Below, piece by piece: positions 23,165 through 35,571 of a stretch of DNA of 64,000 nt. The translations under genes and the position numbers were made by a program. The stretch is from positions 120,805,300 through 120,869,299 of the forward strand of contig NC_045439.1 in the NCBI RefSeq assembly GCF_002776525.5, given 5' to 3'. This DNA is from Piliocolobus tephrosceles. Its lineage: Eukaryota > Chordata > Mammalia > Primates > Cercopithecidae. Below the pieces are notes generated by a model. That model was not told where the DNA came from and did no database searches. It saw nothing but the letters and a program-made list of their open reading frames with translations. The stretch's first letter is position 1; each line of letters opens with the position of its first letter.

Positions 23165-23485
23165 TTTGAGCCTCCAACCAGGAGTTGGGCAACTAAAGCC
23201 CACTCCTGAGGGTAGGCTACATTGCCTTTATTTTATAAATAAAGTTTCATTAGAATACAGCCATGCTCACTCATTTATGTGAGTTAGCTTCAAACGTGCC
23301 CTTCTATACAGCTGTCTGTGTTTACTACTAACGTGTATACTATTATTTATATACATGGTCTATGACTGTTTTCATGCTACACAAGCAGAGCTTAGTAGTT
23401 ATGACAGAGATCATATGCTCCACAAATTCCAAAATATTTGCTATCTGGACCTTTATAAAAAATGTTTGTTGACCCCTGTTTTAGA
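23165..23485 (-). mobile_element. hAT-type DNA transposon (MER1 group)
   Basis: Antisense copy of the family whose terminus reads CAGGGGTCGGCAAAC: 'aataaagtttcattagaata', 'cagccatgctcactcattta', 'gcagagcttagtagttatga', 'aaatgtttgttgacccctg' at the right end. Both ends present. A second, sense copy lies at 61,362. Confidence 0.65.
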
Positions 23486-26299
23486 CTATTGCCAAACCAA
23501 AATTACAACCTAATTGCCCACATAAGATTCACACCACTTTTGCCATTCCTAATGTTCCCCCATTTTTGCCTATCATATCCTATTAGTCCTTGAAATATCT
23601 CTGACCTGTCCAACTAAAAGGCATGATTCTCTCCTTTCAACTCTAGTTTGATTTTTTATTGCTCTTATAGCATTTATACTTTATTTTGAATTGTTATTTT
23701 ATATATAGACTCCTCATATCCCCCCTAATTGATTATAGATTATTAGAGGTTATGCTGTAGAATTTATATATTTTTCTATCTCTTATAGGCCTGGAAACCA
23801 AATAAATATTTGGTTAATAAAAAATATTTTATATAAATATTATATTACAAATAAAATAACACATTTAAATATTTGACAAATTGAGTCAAATAGAACTAAA
23901 TTGTATACCAGCAGTTTGCCTGTGCTCCTCTCTCAACAGCCTGAGATCCTCACATACCACCACATCACAGGCTAGTTAGTAGATCAACACAGTGGTTAGT
24001 TTCTTCCTTTGAACTTAATAACACTGCTCAATCAAAAAAGATAATTCTTGACTTGATGGTGGCTAAAAAGTTATCAAGTTACCTAAAATAATAAACCAAA
24101 TCATATTTAAAACTGTATTTAGGGGTTTGTGAGAGACTGGCTGCTTTTGAGATTAATGGGTAAGGTACTATAAGCCTTAGGATCTGAATGTGGCTTTAGC
24201 CAGAAATTTGAGCTAATAAAGCTATTAGGTGATTCATCTTAAATTTCCTACAAAGTCATTAGCCACAGAATTATTTTCCAAAAATTGTTCTGATGGTTTT
24301 TATCAAACAAATAGAAGGAGACTGAAATTAGAGCAAGTTCAGCCTTTTATAATTAGACACTATCTTGGTCTTTGTTATTATACTCTAATTGTTTTTACAT
24401 ATAAGATAAATTATGAAACTATGAAGGTATGTAATGCGATATGCTTGATTACATAAATACAGTGGAATTATATATGCTGGAAACACGAGTACAGAAGTGA
24501 TGCATCATTTTGTCTTAACAAAATGATAATTAATCGATGATATTCACTCTGCTTAACTTACCTTCCTCACTTAAGAACCTTTAAAAAAAAAAATCCTAAA
24601 ATAGTAGACTCCTCTAGAAATGCTTCTTAATTAACCAAAGACTTCCGTTCAATAAAGCAAAACTTCTCTTCATATTAATTTCACTGGCTCCAGTAACATT
24701 TCTTTTCAGGTTATGTATTAATGAATCATAGTCAAGACATCTGGTATATGATTCCCATCTAATCAAAGAAGCCCAAGGTTCAAAGCGTAGTCTTCTAAAA
24801 TGAATACATGTGAAAAGACTGGCTTAACTCGGGATGCTTTTTTTCTCTTTATTTTATGATGTCCTAATACTTTGAGTCATATTAATCATATCATAGGCCC
24901 ATCAATATTACTTGCACTGTTATTTTAACTTGGCAGATTATCTCACCCAACAGCAATGATTGAGCATCTACCTGAAAAATAAGGTGGTTTCAAAAACCCT
25001 GGGTTTCATTCTATTCTTCATATATGCAGTGCCAGTTATCTATAAAAATAAGTTACTAGTCAAAAGGAAACACACCTAGCTATCAAATTCACAAGATATA
25101 GAATATAGCAACCTGATCATCTAAACATGGACTATGACCCTTCAAGTAAAACAGTGTTATATACAATAATTATAGATAGTTAATTTACATGAAAAATGGA
25201 AAATGAAACCTTGGAATAGCAACAATACTTTGGTCTGACCTCTACAGCAGCTCTACATGAGTAAATACACAGATTTATATTTGAAAAGATGCAAGAAAGG
25301 TCCTTCAAATAACAACTTACTTTATCAGAATGTCAGTATTATTGACTCAGTATAATTTTGATATTTTAATGTTTTATAGAAGCATGCCACATACTCATAG
25401 AGTGATAACATTGTAAAAGACTTTAGATATCAAATAAACTAGGGCTCTCCAGTTTGAGGAAGTGGATCAGGAAAATGAAGCCCAAAGAGCTGCAGTGCCT
25501 TCTTCAAAAATTTCACAGCTAATTCGCCATAGTGGAGTATATGTATTATCATGCACATCTCCTTAGAATCTATTGCCTAGTCCTCTAAGTTGGGTTAGTT
25601 ATTTGAGGACACAAATACCACATATCCACTGTGCATGCACTGTGTAATGCTAAAGCAAATCCATCATCCTCAAAGAAGATAATATAATCAGATAGAATTA
25701 GTAGTAGAAGAAAGCAAATAAAGACAAAATTGGCCAGAGGTATGGAACAAGCAACAGCAATCCTGCAATCAACAGCCTCTAGACTCCTCTGCCCATGAGC
25801 AGAGGCTCAAGACCCCCTTACAGTTGACTGACCCCAGAAGGTATTATATATTTTCCCATTCAAAACAAGCAAATTATTGATCTTTCCCACCAAGAATAAA
25901 TAAATATTTACGTATGTTTACAGTCCTGTGCAATGTATCTACTATGAGATGAGACATAATTTCTCAGGATCTCATCCTTAATTATTTGAAGGCTTCATCA
26001 AAATTGCACAGCTCTCATTGATGGTGGCCAAGAGAAAGACAAAAAGGAGGAGGAATACAAGAAAACATTTGACCTAAATAGGAGGTGTTAGGAACCATTT
26101 GGGCAAATTTCTTGATATAAATTTCACAATGTATTTTTATGTATGTTTTGTTTTCATCTTGCTAAATATTGATCTTAATAATAATATCATTTACTCAGCT
26201 ATTTCGTTTAATTTTTTGCTTCTTCCTAATATATTCCACATTACTGCATAGATTTTTAAAAATATACATATAAGAGATAATGCCATTGTACTAGAACGT
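23486..26299. other. Unique AT-rich sequence
   Basis: Largely free of recognisable repeats. A weak antisense MIR-like stretch occurs at about 25,445-25,530, and a 10-bp stem with 4-nt loop (ATCATTTTGT / ACAAAATGAT) at 24,504-24,527. No coding gene supported. Confidence 0.35.
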
Positions 26300-26391
26300 T
26301 ATCATAATAGTTTCCTGTTGCTAGATAAGTGGCAAGGTCAACAGGAAACTATCATAATAGTTTCCTGTTGCTAGATAAGTGGCAAGGTCAA
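26300..26391 (+). repeat. Perfect 42-bp direct repeat with inverted spacer
   Basis: Positions 26,300-26,341 and 26,350-26,391 are identical. The 8-bp spacer (CAGGAAAC, 26,342-26,349) is the reverse complement of part of the repeat, creating a 14-bp perfect stem (CAACAGGAAACTAT at 26,339-26,352 against 26,357-26,370) with a 4-nt loop. Lies in unique DNA, with no transposon hallmarks. Confidence 0.95.
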
Positions 26392-27889
26392 TTTATTGAA
26401 ATTAAATATCGAGATAAATTGAGAAACATTGATCATAAGAAAATGTTCTAATACAGTGGCTTAATTTCTATTGCACCAAATGATGCATGTTGATATAATA
26501 ATTTTTCTTTAATAGATCTTTGTGTAGTAGAGTTAAAGTAGCTTACAGTACAATAGAGGAACTATATTCTGATCATTGAAGAGAACCGAACTTGGTATAA
26601 TATGCAGCCAATCCAACAGCTGTTTACAGATAATAAGCCTATTTCCTGCTCCAGCAAATTATGTATACGAAATAATTTCTCACTAGCAGAGGCTAGTTGT
26701 ATTCCAACTGTAAATAAAGGTTGACTGTTGAACAATTTGGCTTGATATTTTTCCTTCTAAAGATTTCTGTACTGCATTTTAGAAATATCTTGGCAAATGT
26801 ATGTACACATACACACACAAATACATATATAATTTAACAAAGAGATGGCCAAACTATTTTGCTTATCCTTACAAATAAATGTGCCAGAACAAGTGTGTAG
26901 AAACAAAAGTGTAGTCCAGATTTTGAAAATGCAATGTATTGACCTTTCAAAAATTGGCTCCAAAAATACACATTTGTTATTTTGCAAACACATCCAAATT
27001 TCAGTGATTACAGCTTAGTGCAGAAATTCTGTTCTAGAAGGTTCAACTTAGCATGGTGGGCCATTTGAGTTCGCCAAAGTGAAACCACAAGGGAGATCCA
27101 AAAACAAGAGCCTTCCTTAGAACTGAGAAAAAGTATGATTCACTGAAAGGAATTCCTTAGCGTATTGGAACTATGAGGAAGACAGAGAAAGGTCATTTTA
27201 CTGGGGACCAGTTTTGTTTAAAGAGAAAAAGAAGAAACTAAACCAAACTAATTACCCAAGTTTCTTCAGTATTCATAAGTCTAGAAATACACTTTGAAGT
27301 TTTATATTACATATATTTAAAGCAATTTCTCTCAACCTTCCAAGTTCTGAAAGTCAAAGACAGTAAAAGGAACAGAGTTCACCTGAAGAAATACATCATG
27401 TTACTGAAGAGTACAAAGATAATGGAGAGTTTGAAAATGTGTATAAAAGAAGTTTCACTTAACTTTCCTAGTCATAGGGAGGAAAGTAATAAACTGAAAG
27501 GCAGAGGTGGTGTAATTGTGTGTGTGCACGTACACATGCATGCACAGTATGAAAGAGAGAGAAAGAGATATATTTTTTGATAAAAATTTTAAGTTGCGTA
27601 GATTTTACATACCTCACCTTTAGTCCATAATAATGAGTGCTGGGATGAATATATCCTTCTTCAGTGACTTTTAGATGTATGTGTGTGTGTGTGCATGTAC
27701 ATATGTGTGTATTTGTGTGTATGTTGTAAATCTATACCATATTCACTGCCAAAAGAACATATTTGAGAAGTCATACAACATCAGCTAACATTTCTCTGAT
27801 TTTAAATTGAGTTAAATTTCCAATTGCAACCAGGTATCTTGTATAATGCTTTAAAGTAATACAGGTGAAGGCAGCTAATATATTAACTA
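26392..27889. other. Unassigned AT-rich sequence with GT-rich patches
   Basis: Contains (TG)n-like patches at 27,518-27,560 and 27,677-27,722. No gene supported. Confidence 0.4.
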
Positions 27890-28050
27890 GCTGAAAGAGT
27901 TGTTCAATCACCTTCAGAAAGTTATTTGATCTTTTTAATTATTCATTTTTATAGCTGGATAATAAGGGGTGGATAATAACAGTAACTATTTTGTAGGACT
28001 GCTATAAGAATGAATAAAATTATTTATGAAAAGTACCTGGCACAATTTCG
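27890..28050 (+). mobile_element. MIR SINE (diverged)
   Basis: Sense MIR-like: 'tggataataacagtaactat', 'tttgtaggactgctataaga', 'gaaaagtacctggcacaatt'. Confidence 0.5.
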
Positions 28051-28381
28051 GTTTCAGCCTACAATAATCACTTGGTTAATGTCTATTTCCTTTAATACGC
28101 AGCAATATATTGAAGAACTCAGAAATGGCCAGTAATTGGGAAGAAACAGCAACCTTGGGATAGTACCTGAAGTATTTCAAGAAGAAATCTGTTAGACAAT
28201 GAGGCTGCAAGAAGGTGTCATCTAGTTCACTCAATACCATACCAGAAGGGTAGATGTTAGTCTCTTCCAATTTGCTTGGGAGGTAAAAGGCTGTGTGTCT
28301 TGCCAGCCCGGCTGTTGGTCCCAGACTCTGGGACCTACCTTGTCATTAAACATGGTTGTCAATCTCATAATTTTGCATCGT

Positions 28382-28690
28382 GGGCTGGTTGCAGTGGCTA
28401 ATGTCTGTAATTCCAGTACTTTTGGGGGCCCTCAGTGGGAGGATTGCTTGAGCCCAGGAGATCAGGACCAGCCTGGGCAACATGGCAAGACCCCATCTCT
28501 ACAAGAAATAAAAAATTAGCCAGGTATGATGGTGTGACCTGTAGTCCCAGCAACTTGTGAGGTTAAGGTGGGAGGATCACTTGAGCCTAGGAGGTCAAGG
28601 TTGCAGTGAGCTGTAATCACACCACTGCACTCCAGCCTAGGTGACAGAGTGAGACCTCGTTCCAAAAATAAATAAATAAATTCAATAAAA
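28382..28690 (+). mobile_element. Alu (AluJ-type), sense
   Basis: Complete dimer from GGGCTGGTTGCAGTGGCTAA to the tail AATAAATAAATAAATTC. Older J-type features include TTGAGCCCAGGAGATCA and AGCCTGGGCAACATGG with many CpG losses. Confidence 0.85.
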
Positions 28691-28798
28691 TAACTGTACA
28701 ATGACAATAAAGCTCTAACATACTTATGTACTTTTCTGTCTTTCCTTCCCATTTAGATTGAAACAGAAAGGAGAATATTTTTAAAATAAGCTTTTCCA

Positions 28799-28860
28799 GG
28801 GCAGGCAAGGTGACTCATGACTATAATCTCAGCACTTTGGGAGGCCGAGGCAGGCAGATC
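28799..28860 (+). mobile_element. Alu fragment, first ~60 bp only
   Basis: Sense left-arm start (GGGCAGGCAAGGTGACTCAT ... GCCGAGGCAGGCAGATC) ending abruptly at 28,860 with no right arm or A-tail. Since Alus are normally truncated from the 5' side, this implies a later deletion. Confidence 0.85.
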
Positions 28861-29596
28861 TTTTCTAAATAAACCAAAACAATGAAAAGCAAACTTTTCC
28901 TCTAGGTTTCTAGTGTTTTTCATCTTTTGTCACAGGCTGCTGAGAAGAAAAGTCTTGCTGTTGTTGTTGGGTTTTTTTTTTTTTTTTTCTTTTTCATGTT
29001 TTTGTAGGAATATTGAGTAATAATAAGGGAGAAGTTGCATCACCTTCATGCCTGCCAGGCTAGGTCTACACAGCCTACAAAGCATAATGTATTATTTTAA
29101 TTATGCTTTTGAAAGGGGGCTGTCAGAGAGCAAATCTTTCTAAATTCTTCCCACGTAAGAATTCGTAAGTTACCCTAGATACTGAATATACTCACATATC
29201 TGAATCCAAGGACCTAAGCATATAGATGAAAAGTAAAAGGGTTAATTATCTATACATAAAGCAACTGATTGTATTTTTAGCTTGTGTTCTAGATATTCAA
29301 GAAACATTGTGAATACAAACAAAAAATAAAAATAAGACAACAGGTACATGAGTGTGCTTGAACCCTGAATCAAATTGATATGGTACCCTTTGAACATTTA
29401 CCTAAAGTGTGGCTGTCAGCCTTAGTTAATATTAGAAACACCAGGAAACTTTTTCCACATTTGAAAACCATGTCCAATGGGATCTTCCTAGAGTTGGTCT
29501 TCATTTTAGACATACAGCAATTACAACAAATAGATGGAAGCTCACATTTGTACCAACCAGTCTCCAGCAGCTTGTGTATAAAGAAGTGTGATCTTG
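28861..29596. other. Unassigned sequence with T run
   Basis: T run at 28,973-28,988. No gene or named repeat recognised. Confidence 0.4.
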
Positions 29597-29857
29597 GCCG
29601 GGCGCGTTGGCTCAAGCCTGTAATCCCAGCACTTTGGGAGGCCGAGACGGGCGGATCACGAGGTCAGGAGATTGAGACCATCCTGGCTAACACGGTGAAA
29701 CCCCGTCTCTACTAAAAAATACAAAAAAAAAAAACTAGCCAGGCGAGGTGGTGGGCGCCTGTAGTCCCAGCTACTCCGGAGGCTGAGGCAGGAGAATAGC
29801 GTGAACCCGGGAGGCGGAGCTTGCAGTGAGCTGAGATGCGGCCACTGCACTCTAGCC
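29597..29857 (+). mobile_element. AluY (Old World monkey type), 3'-truncated
   Basis: Sense AluY from GGCCGGGCGCGTTGGCTCAA; many intact CpGs; right arm carries GAGATGCGGCCACTGCACTC, one change from the cercopithecid variant GAGATCCGGCCACTGC. It stops at about 29,857 without the last ~30 bp or A-tail, so the end was lost after insertion. Confidence 0.85.
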
Positions 29858-30499
29858 ATAGCTGTCTGTTTTAGTTTTGCTCCTCTGTTGCAATTCTGAT
29901 AATTGTATGTTGAGAACAGAAGGGCAATGAATATTATAATGAAAGCTATCCATTGGCAAATAGGTCTCACACCTGACATACAGATCAACCCTGTTCTGTA
30001 TTAAGATCACTCCATTTATCATAGTTAGTACACAAAGGTTATGATGTGAATTTCATACTGCGGTACATAAAGTTTGATGCAGCAGGTTTCTTAAAATTTG
30101 TTCAGGAGGGTTATCATTGTAAACATTCTCATTTAATGGTTTTCTGTTTCTGGTTTGCCCTTACCACAATACATAGTCATTATTACAACTATACTGTTTT
30201 AATTGATCACAGAGATTTTTATATTCAATGGATAATACTTCAGCTTTACTGGTTTTGAGCTAGCCTGTGGATATTATGACATACAGTGCAGATATGAATA
30301 CCTAGTTTAGTAATCAAGGTGAGCAATATAATAAATAAGTCAAGTTTTATTGTTTTCCTTTAAATTACTCATCATTTTTCTTAAGTGTCCCAAATGCTGT
30401 GGTAGCAATGGGCAGAATTTAAATCTCATACTAAGTTAGACCTCTCACAAGCTTGATATCAATTTATTTTTAAAGCCCAGTTCTCTCTATTGCCTTTGT
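29858..30499. other. Unassigned AT-rich sequence
   Basis: No gene or named repeat recognised. Confidence 0.4.
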
Positions 30500-30659
30500 G
30501 AGAGCATACATGTTATGGTAGATTCGTTGCCAAAATGGCTCTGATTCTCCTTCCATCAGGAGGTGAAGTCTGTTTTTCCATCCCTTGAGTCTGGGCTGGA
30601 CTATGACTTGCTCTAGTGAACACAATGTGACAGAAGAGTGGTGCAAGTTCTGAGCCTGC

Positions 30660-30661
<2 letters not shown>
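30500..30661 (+). mobile_element. MLT1-type LTR, 5' part
   Basis: Sense MaLR LTR: 'cccttgagtctgggctggac', 'tatgacttgctctagtgaac', 'acaatgtgacagaagagtgg'. Continues after the AluY at 30,977. Confidence 0.65.
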
Positions 30662-30697
<36 letters not shown>

Positions 30698-30976
30698 AGA
30701 CGGAGTCTCGCTCTGTCGCCCAGGCTGGAGTGCAGTGGCCGGATCTCAGCTCACTGCAAGCTCCGCCTCCCGGGTTTACGCCATTCTCCTGGCTCAGCCT
30801 CCCGAGTAGCTGGGACTACAGGCGCCCGCCACCTCGCCCCGCTAATTTTTTATTTTTTAGTAGAGACGGGGTTTCACCGGGTTAGCCAGGATGGTCTCGA
30901 TCTCCTGACCTCGTGATCCGCCCGTCTCGGCCTCCCAAAGTGCTGGGATTACAGGCGTGAGCCACCGCGCCCGGCC
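30662..30976 (-). mobile_element. AluY (cercopithecid AluYR-type), young-looking
   Basis: Full-length antisense Alu with an unbroken 35-T tail (30,662-30,696), most CpGs intact and the reverse of GAGATCCGGCCACTGC. Flanked by a perfect direct repeat TGAGCCTGCACTTTT (30,651-30,665 and 30,977-30,991). Length, tail and flanks indicate a recent insertion, into an MLT1 LTR. Confidence 0.95.
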
Positions 30977-31325
30977 TGAGCCTGCACTTTTAAGAGGCCT
31001 TGCATGCATCTATTCTCTTCCTCTCTAGGAAGCCAGCTGCTGCCAGAAACAAAGCCTGGACAAGTCGGCTGGAGGATGTAAGACCATGTGGAAAAAAATC
31101 AGCTGTCCTATCCTAGAGCAGCCTTCAGCCTTCAGCCAGCTGACTTGCATATAACTACAGATGCACAGAAGATTCCAACAAGATTCGATTCATGAAATCT
31201 AGCTAAGACCAAAGAGCCACCCAGCATACATGCATATTCACAACATAAATAAATGCTTATTTTTAAAGCCACTTGATTGTTGTTAATTGCTACACAGTAA
31301 TGTGGCAATAAACCACTGATACATA
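30977..31325 (+). mobile_element. MLT1-type LTR, 3' part
   Basis: Continues the LTR: 'aggccttgcatgcatctatt', 'tgtaagaccatgtggaaaaa', 'ttttaaagccacttgattgt', 'tggcaataaaccactgatac' at the end, as in the MLT1 consensus. Confidence 0.7.
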
Positions 31326-33124
31326 GGCCATCTGATTTGGAAATATACAAAATATGAAACAAAGGCTTTTCCAAGCACAAAGTACAATGTCTACTGGTGT
31401 ACAGTTTCCATACATTTCCTGACTCTCCAGAAAGAGGTGTGTTTAGTGTGGTCATTCTCAATCATACACTTCCAAAATTATAAACAAAGCTAAATTACAT
31501 GTGAATTATAGTGCCCTATAGGGATATAGTCATAATAGCTAAGTCCAGTCATGAAGAAAAAGACAGTTGGCTTGACATATAAGGTAGTCTCCACGACAAT
31601 TCAGGCCAGCCGAAAAAGCAGTGTTGTTTTTATTACACTGCACTTTTACATATGTGCTGTGTTACAAATTTCACTGTTTATATTTCCTTCATCTAATTGG
31701 TAATACCCAAGCACCTTCAAAGAATAAAGTAGATTGCTTAGTTCCTGATACCGTATTTTGTTACTAGAACACTCTGACCCTGATATTCTGAACTGTTTCA
31801 TAGCCCACCAAATACAACTGTCGGTTAAAATGGTTTGAGGATGGGACAAAAGGGTTGATTACCTAAGAAACCTGAAATAGATACTATTGAACTCATTTTG
31901 CCATTTGTCCAGAGCATGTGATTCCTAAACCTAACCACTGAGCTGTGGCACGAACTTAATTAAAACCCTATAAAATGCTAGTTATGGAAGGAAAAAGAAA
32001 TGATTATTTCAGATTTTTGGATGGAACAGGATTTCCCCAAATGACTTTCTCCTTTGGAGCTATTTGCTCAACCCATCATGTTTGAGTATATACAAAGGAT
32101 CTGTCTTGCAAAATGATGAATGCTGGAAGACATTTTTAAGAGAAATTTATCAGTAGTTCATTTCAGAAAGAATTCTAACTGCAATCAGCCTCACTGGATT
32201 TTCATCTAACAACTGTGAAGCTCTTATGTGTGATTACAGCAGGTTTAGAGCACCACTATGTGGTCTGTTGGTGAGTATGTGAAAATGTGTATGTATTTTT
32301 TATGTGTGTGTGTGTCTGTCTGTATATATATATATATATATATGCCACACACATTAAAAAACAACAGAAAATGTGTTCTTTTTTTTAAAAAAAAAAAGAT
32401 TATTTGTTCACAAGACTATGAAATGCAAATCACTCTTAAAAAGAGTAAATGAAACCTTTGCATTTAATTGCACAAAAACAAAAATAATTTGGTAGCTAAT
32501 TTTAACAAATGGAAAAACACCCAGGCCATTTTTTCCAAGAGATTCGATCTTAATGCATTTTGCTATTGTGTTTCATCTGCATGTGGTACATTACATTTAA
32601 TGGAAATCACACAGTCCAATTATCTCTCCTAGGGGAAGAGGAGAAAGGAAAAAGGAGGTAGGGGAATCTATTGTAAGGACAGGGAGATGCCTTTGGCAAC
32701 TTAACAGGGGAAGAACAGACAGACTCTGCTTTTCAGCCATTCAGATAAATCCCTCACATTTGGTGACTCTCCAAACAGGAACCCCCAGAAAGGGCATAGC
32801 TTGCTCTCACTAGAAGTGGGACTGAGAACCTGCTTGCTCCTAAACGGGGTTCTGTAGAGAATGCAACTTTGCTGTTAGTCGAACTGCAAATGTGGCTTCT
32901 TTCTAGCAGCTGCATATACTGGGGGACACAATTGAGCCCATTTGCTCTTAGCACTCAATCCAGAAGACCAATTATAGAGCTCATTTCTGCAGAAAGATGC
33001 TTCTAGTTGCCTAAAAGTATAATTCAGCTCCTACAAGTTTCATCATAAATGGTAAATGATGTCACAGTGGCTTCAATTAGGATTAGGAGAATAGCCTGGA
33101 CTCTCCCTATGACAAGAGCTTAAG
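31326..33124. other. Unassigned AT-rich sequence
   Basis: Contains a mixed (TG)n(TA)n microsatellite at 32,303-32,343 and an A/T run near 32,378-32,397. No gene or named repeat recognised. Confidence 0.4.
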
Positions 33125-33290
33125 CTGTCCCGGCCAATGTAGTAGTCACTAGCCACATGCAGCTGCTGAAATTGTAAGTAATTAAAATAAATTTAAATTA
33201 AAATGTAGTTCTTTAGTCAAACAGGCCATATTTGAAATGCTCAACAGACACCTATGAATAGTGGTTACTGTATTGTGCAGTCCAGATAGA
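33125..33290 (+). mobile_element. hAT-type MITE-like repeat
   Basis: 'gtagtcactagccacatgca', 'taattaaaataaatttaaat', and a terminal 'gtggttactgtattgtgcag' match a palindromic MER-type DNA element (GCCACATGTGGC family). Exact family not assigned. Confidence 0.5.
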
Positions 33291-33809
33291 GAACACTTTT
33301 ATTATGGCAGATACTTCTGTTGTACAGTACGGATATACAGGAATATGTGAGCTCCTGCCTGCATTTCTTATGTATTAAATCAAGATACTGAATGACAGTC
33401 TGAGTTTCAGCATTTCTCTTGTGCTTTTTCCTTTCCTTCCTCCTCCTGGTTATATGGGATCAGAATTTGTACCTACTGACCCTAAATAATGGAAGGATCC
33501 CAGTTCCAGTATAGATGATAAAGATAGATCTCTTTTGTGCTTGTGAAAATGGCAGGAGGTCACATGGAAAAGATGGAGATGGCTTCCAAGACAAAGGACA
33601 AGGACTGAAGTAGTGAGCAGATATATCCCATCTCTACCCTCTCCCCCCTTTTAGCCATAAAAATGGGTATTTATGCTATGTTTAGAGAGGGCTGAAATTG
33701 TAAAAGAATTGTAACTGTACAGGTTGAGGATAAAGATTTCCTGATGTTTGGTTAAAAATGCATCTTTGAGATGACAAATGTTATCTTTTCAAAGGGACCT
33801 ACCTTATTT

Positions 33810-33995
33810 AAAATTTCAAATTTTCCTTGACTCCTTCCCTAATTCTTTCAAGTCTATGTTGTTTATCTCTCCTCCAGTTATAATGTAAGATCAAGGACAC
33901 ACAGATTTTTGTGTTCTTAGTCTTCTGATTTATCCAAACAGGAAAGTATCTGCATGTGGTAGGCTCTTAATAAATATTTGTTAAATGAATAAATG
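33810..33995 (+). mobile_element. L2 LINE 3' end
   Basis: Sense L2 tail with 'ccagttataatgtaagatca' and terminal 'taggctcttaataaatattt', 'gttaaatgaataaatg'. Confidence 0.65.
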
Positions 33996-34429
33996 CATTA
34001 CTCATCTCCAGTGTGGTTCTCTGTCTGTACAAGCATTAATAAAATCTCCCAAGTTACTTACAGCTAGGCTAGAGTTTGCTGGATACTACATTACCACAAG
34101 TTCCCAAAGGAACATAGCTATTAACATTGACTACCTGATTCATGTATCATACCAGCTACTTCGAGACTCTTACTCAATGTCTTTTCCTGTCCTTCAATTT
34201 ATCTTGTTGATTTTACCTATAAGACTCCATTTCTTTCTCCATGAACTTCTGCATATCCAGCCTATTACTTCACAAATCTAGCCTTTGTAATGCTTCAAGA
34301 ATAATCAAATCTCTATGAATGGACTCCATAAATCCTCTGTCTATGATAGGTGTGCAAAGTCTCCATGGCTTACACCAACAACTACTTCCTGAGCCCTCTA
34401 AGCTTCTTGATAATAGGTACATTATCACT

Positions 34430-34920
34430 TATGACCCTCTGGGTTGCAAGGGACAGGATACTTTTAGCTAGCAATCCAAAGGACTTCATTGGCACAGAAT
34501 GTCTCAGAATAGGTTGAATAGTCCAGCTGTCTGAGGATCAGGAGTTCAGTCTAGCCTCATAAACAAATGAAGCCAGTGGTTTAGAAACCTCTAAGATTCT
34601 GTTTCTCATCTTTGCTCCTCTCTGCATATCAATTTTAGTCTCTGCCACTGCAGATGATCTCTCTCCACATAATGAAAACCTTAACACCATTAATTCCCAA
34701 AGATTCGCTCTGAAACCTTCATTCCCAGAAACAGGAGAACAGAGGCTCTTTCATATCCTGATTCAAATTCTCAGGTTGCAGAATCATTGCTCTAGCCTGG
34801 GACAGGTTTTCCCAAGAGGCAAGGTCACACTGTACTAACACGCAGTCTCTGGTTAAAGATGAAGATTGAAGGAAAAGGAGTGATTTTCAGATGGGTACTG
34901 AGTAAACTTTCCCAAGTATC
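34430..34920 (-). mobile_element. Possible ancient interspersed repeat, unnamed
   Basis: Opens with 'gggttgcaagggacaggata' and 'ggcacagaatgtctcagaat', resembling a widespread old mammalian repeat (GTTGCAAGTAACAGAAACCC-type). Identification is weak. Confidence 0.35.
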
Positions 34921-35261
34921 TACTATAGAAACCAGAATTTTCATTTAAAAAATAATCTTTTCTAGCATAGTGTCTCATACTTTTAGAAGATCAAAAAGTG
35001 TTTGTGATAAATGACATTATTTTGACAGCTGAATTAAATAGAAAACTTGAGGGGCTCTTACGTATCCATATCATTATTTATTAGCAAAGTGTTTTAGCTG
35101 AGCCCCTTACTACCAAGATGCAGGGAATGAGAGTTATTCTCTGTTTTCCAGAACTCAACTACTGCCTTATCAATATCGCAAGATTAAAATAAGAAACTAT
35201 CTTGGAAATAGTAATAAATAATTATTATTGTTTGCTCTGCCAAGAGCTCACACACATTTTA

Positions 35262-35448
35262 ACACAGTAGATTATGTCAGACTGTATAAATCTGAATCCT
35301 GACTCAACCATTTTTAACTATGTGACTTTGGCAAATTACCTAACTCTTCTCTACCTCAATTACTGCATCTATAAAAGAGAAATTAAAATAATGCCTATCA
35401 AATGGATGACACTTGCCAAGAACTTAGAATACTACCTGGTACACATTA
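35262..35448 (+). mobile_element. MIR SINE
   Basis: Sense MIR: 'gactgtataaatctgaatcc', 'actatgtgactttggcaaat', 'tacctaactcttctctacct', 'cttagaatactacctggtac'. Confidence 0.7.
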
Positions 35449-35571
35449 AGGCAATGTTTTCAATGTTGCCCCTACAAGGGACATTTGACAATGTCTAGTG
35501 ATGGCTTTGGTTGTTTCAACTGAATGGAGTGGGGAGTGCTTATAGCTAATGATAGAGGTCAGAAATACTAC
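35449..35571 (+). mobile_element. MER20 (hAT DNA transposon), left part
   Basis: 'gttttcaatgttgcccctac', 'aagggacatttgacaatgtc' match MER20 from its left end. Interrupted by an MST LTR; resumes at 35,953. Confidence 0.8.

Noticed and set aside
26281..26400. CRISPR-like array (repeat-spacer-repeat)
   Set aside because: Only two copies with an 8-bp spacer in a primate genome; better explained by a template-switch duplication.
29656..29988. 110-codon frames around the AluY
   Set aside because: Typical antisense and sense Alu shadows.
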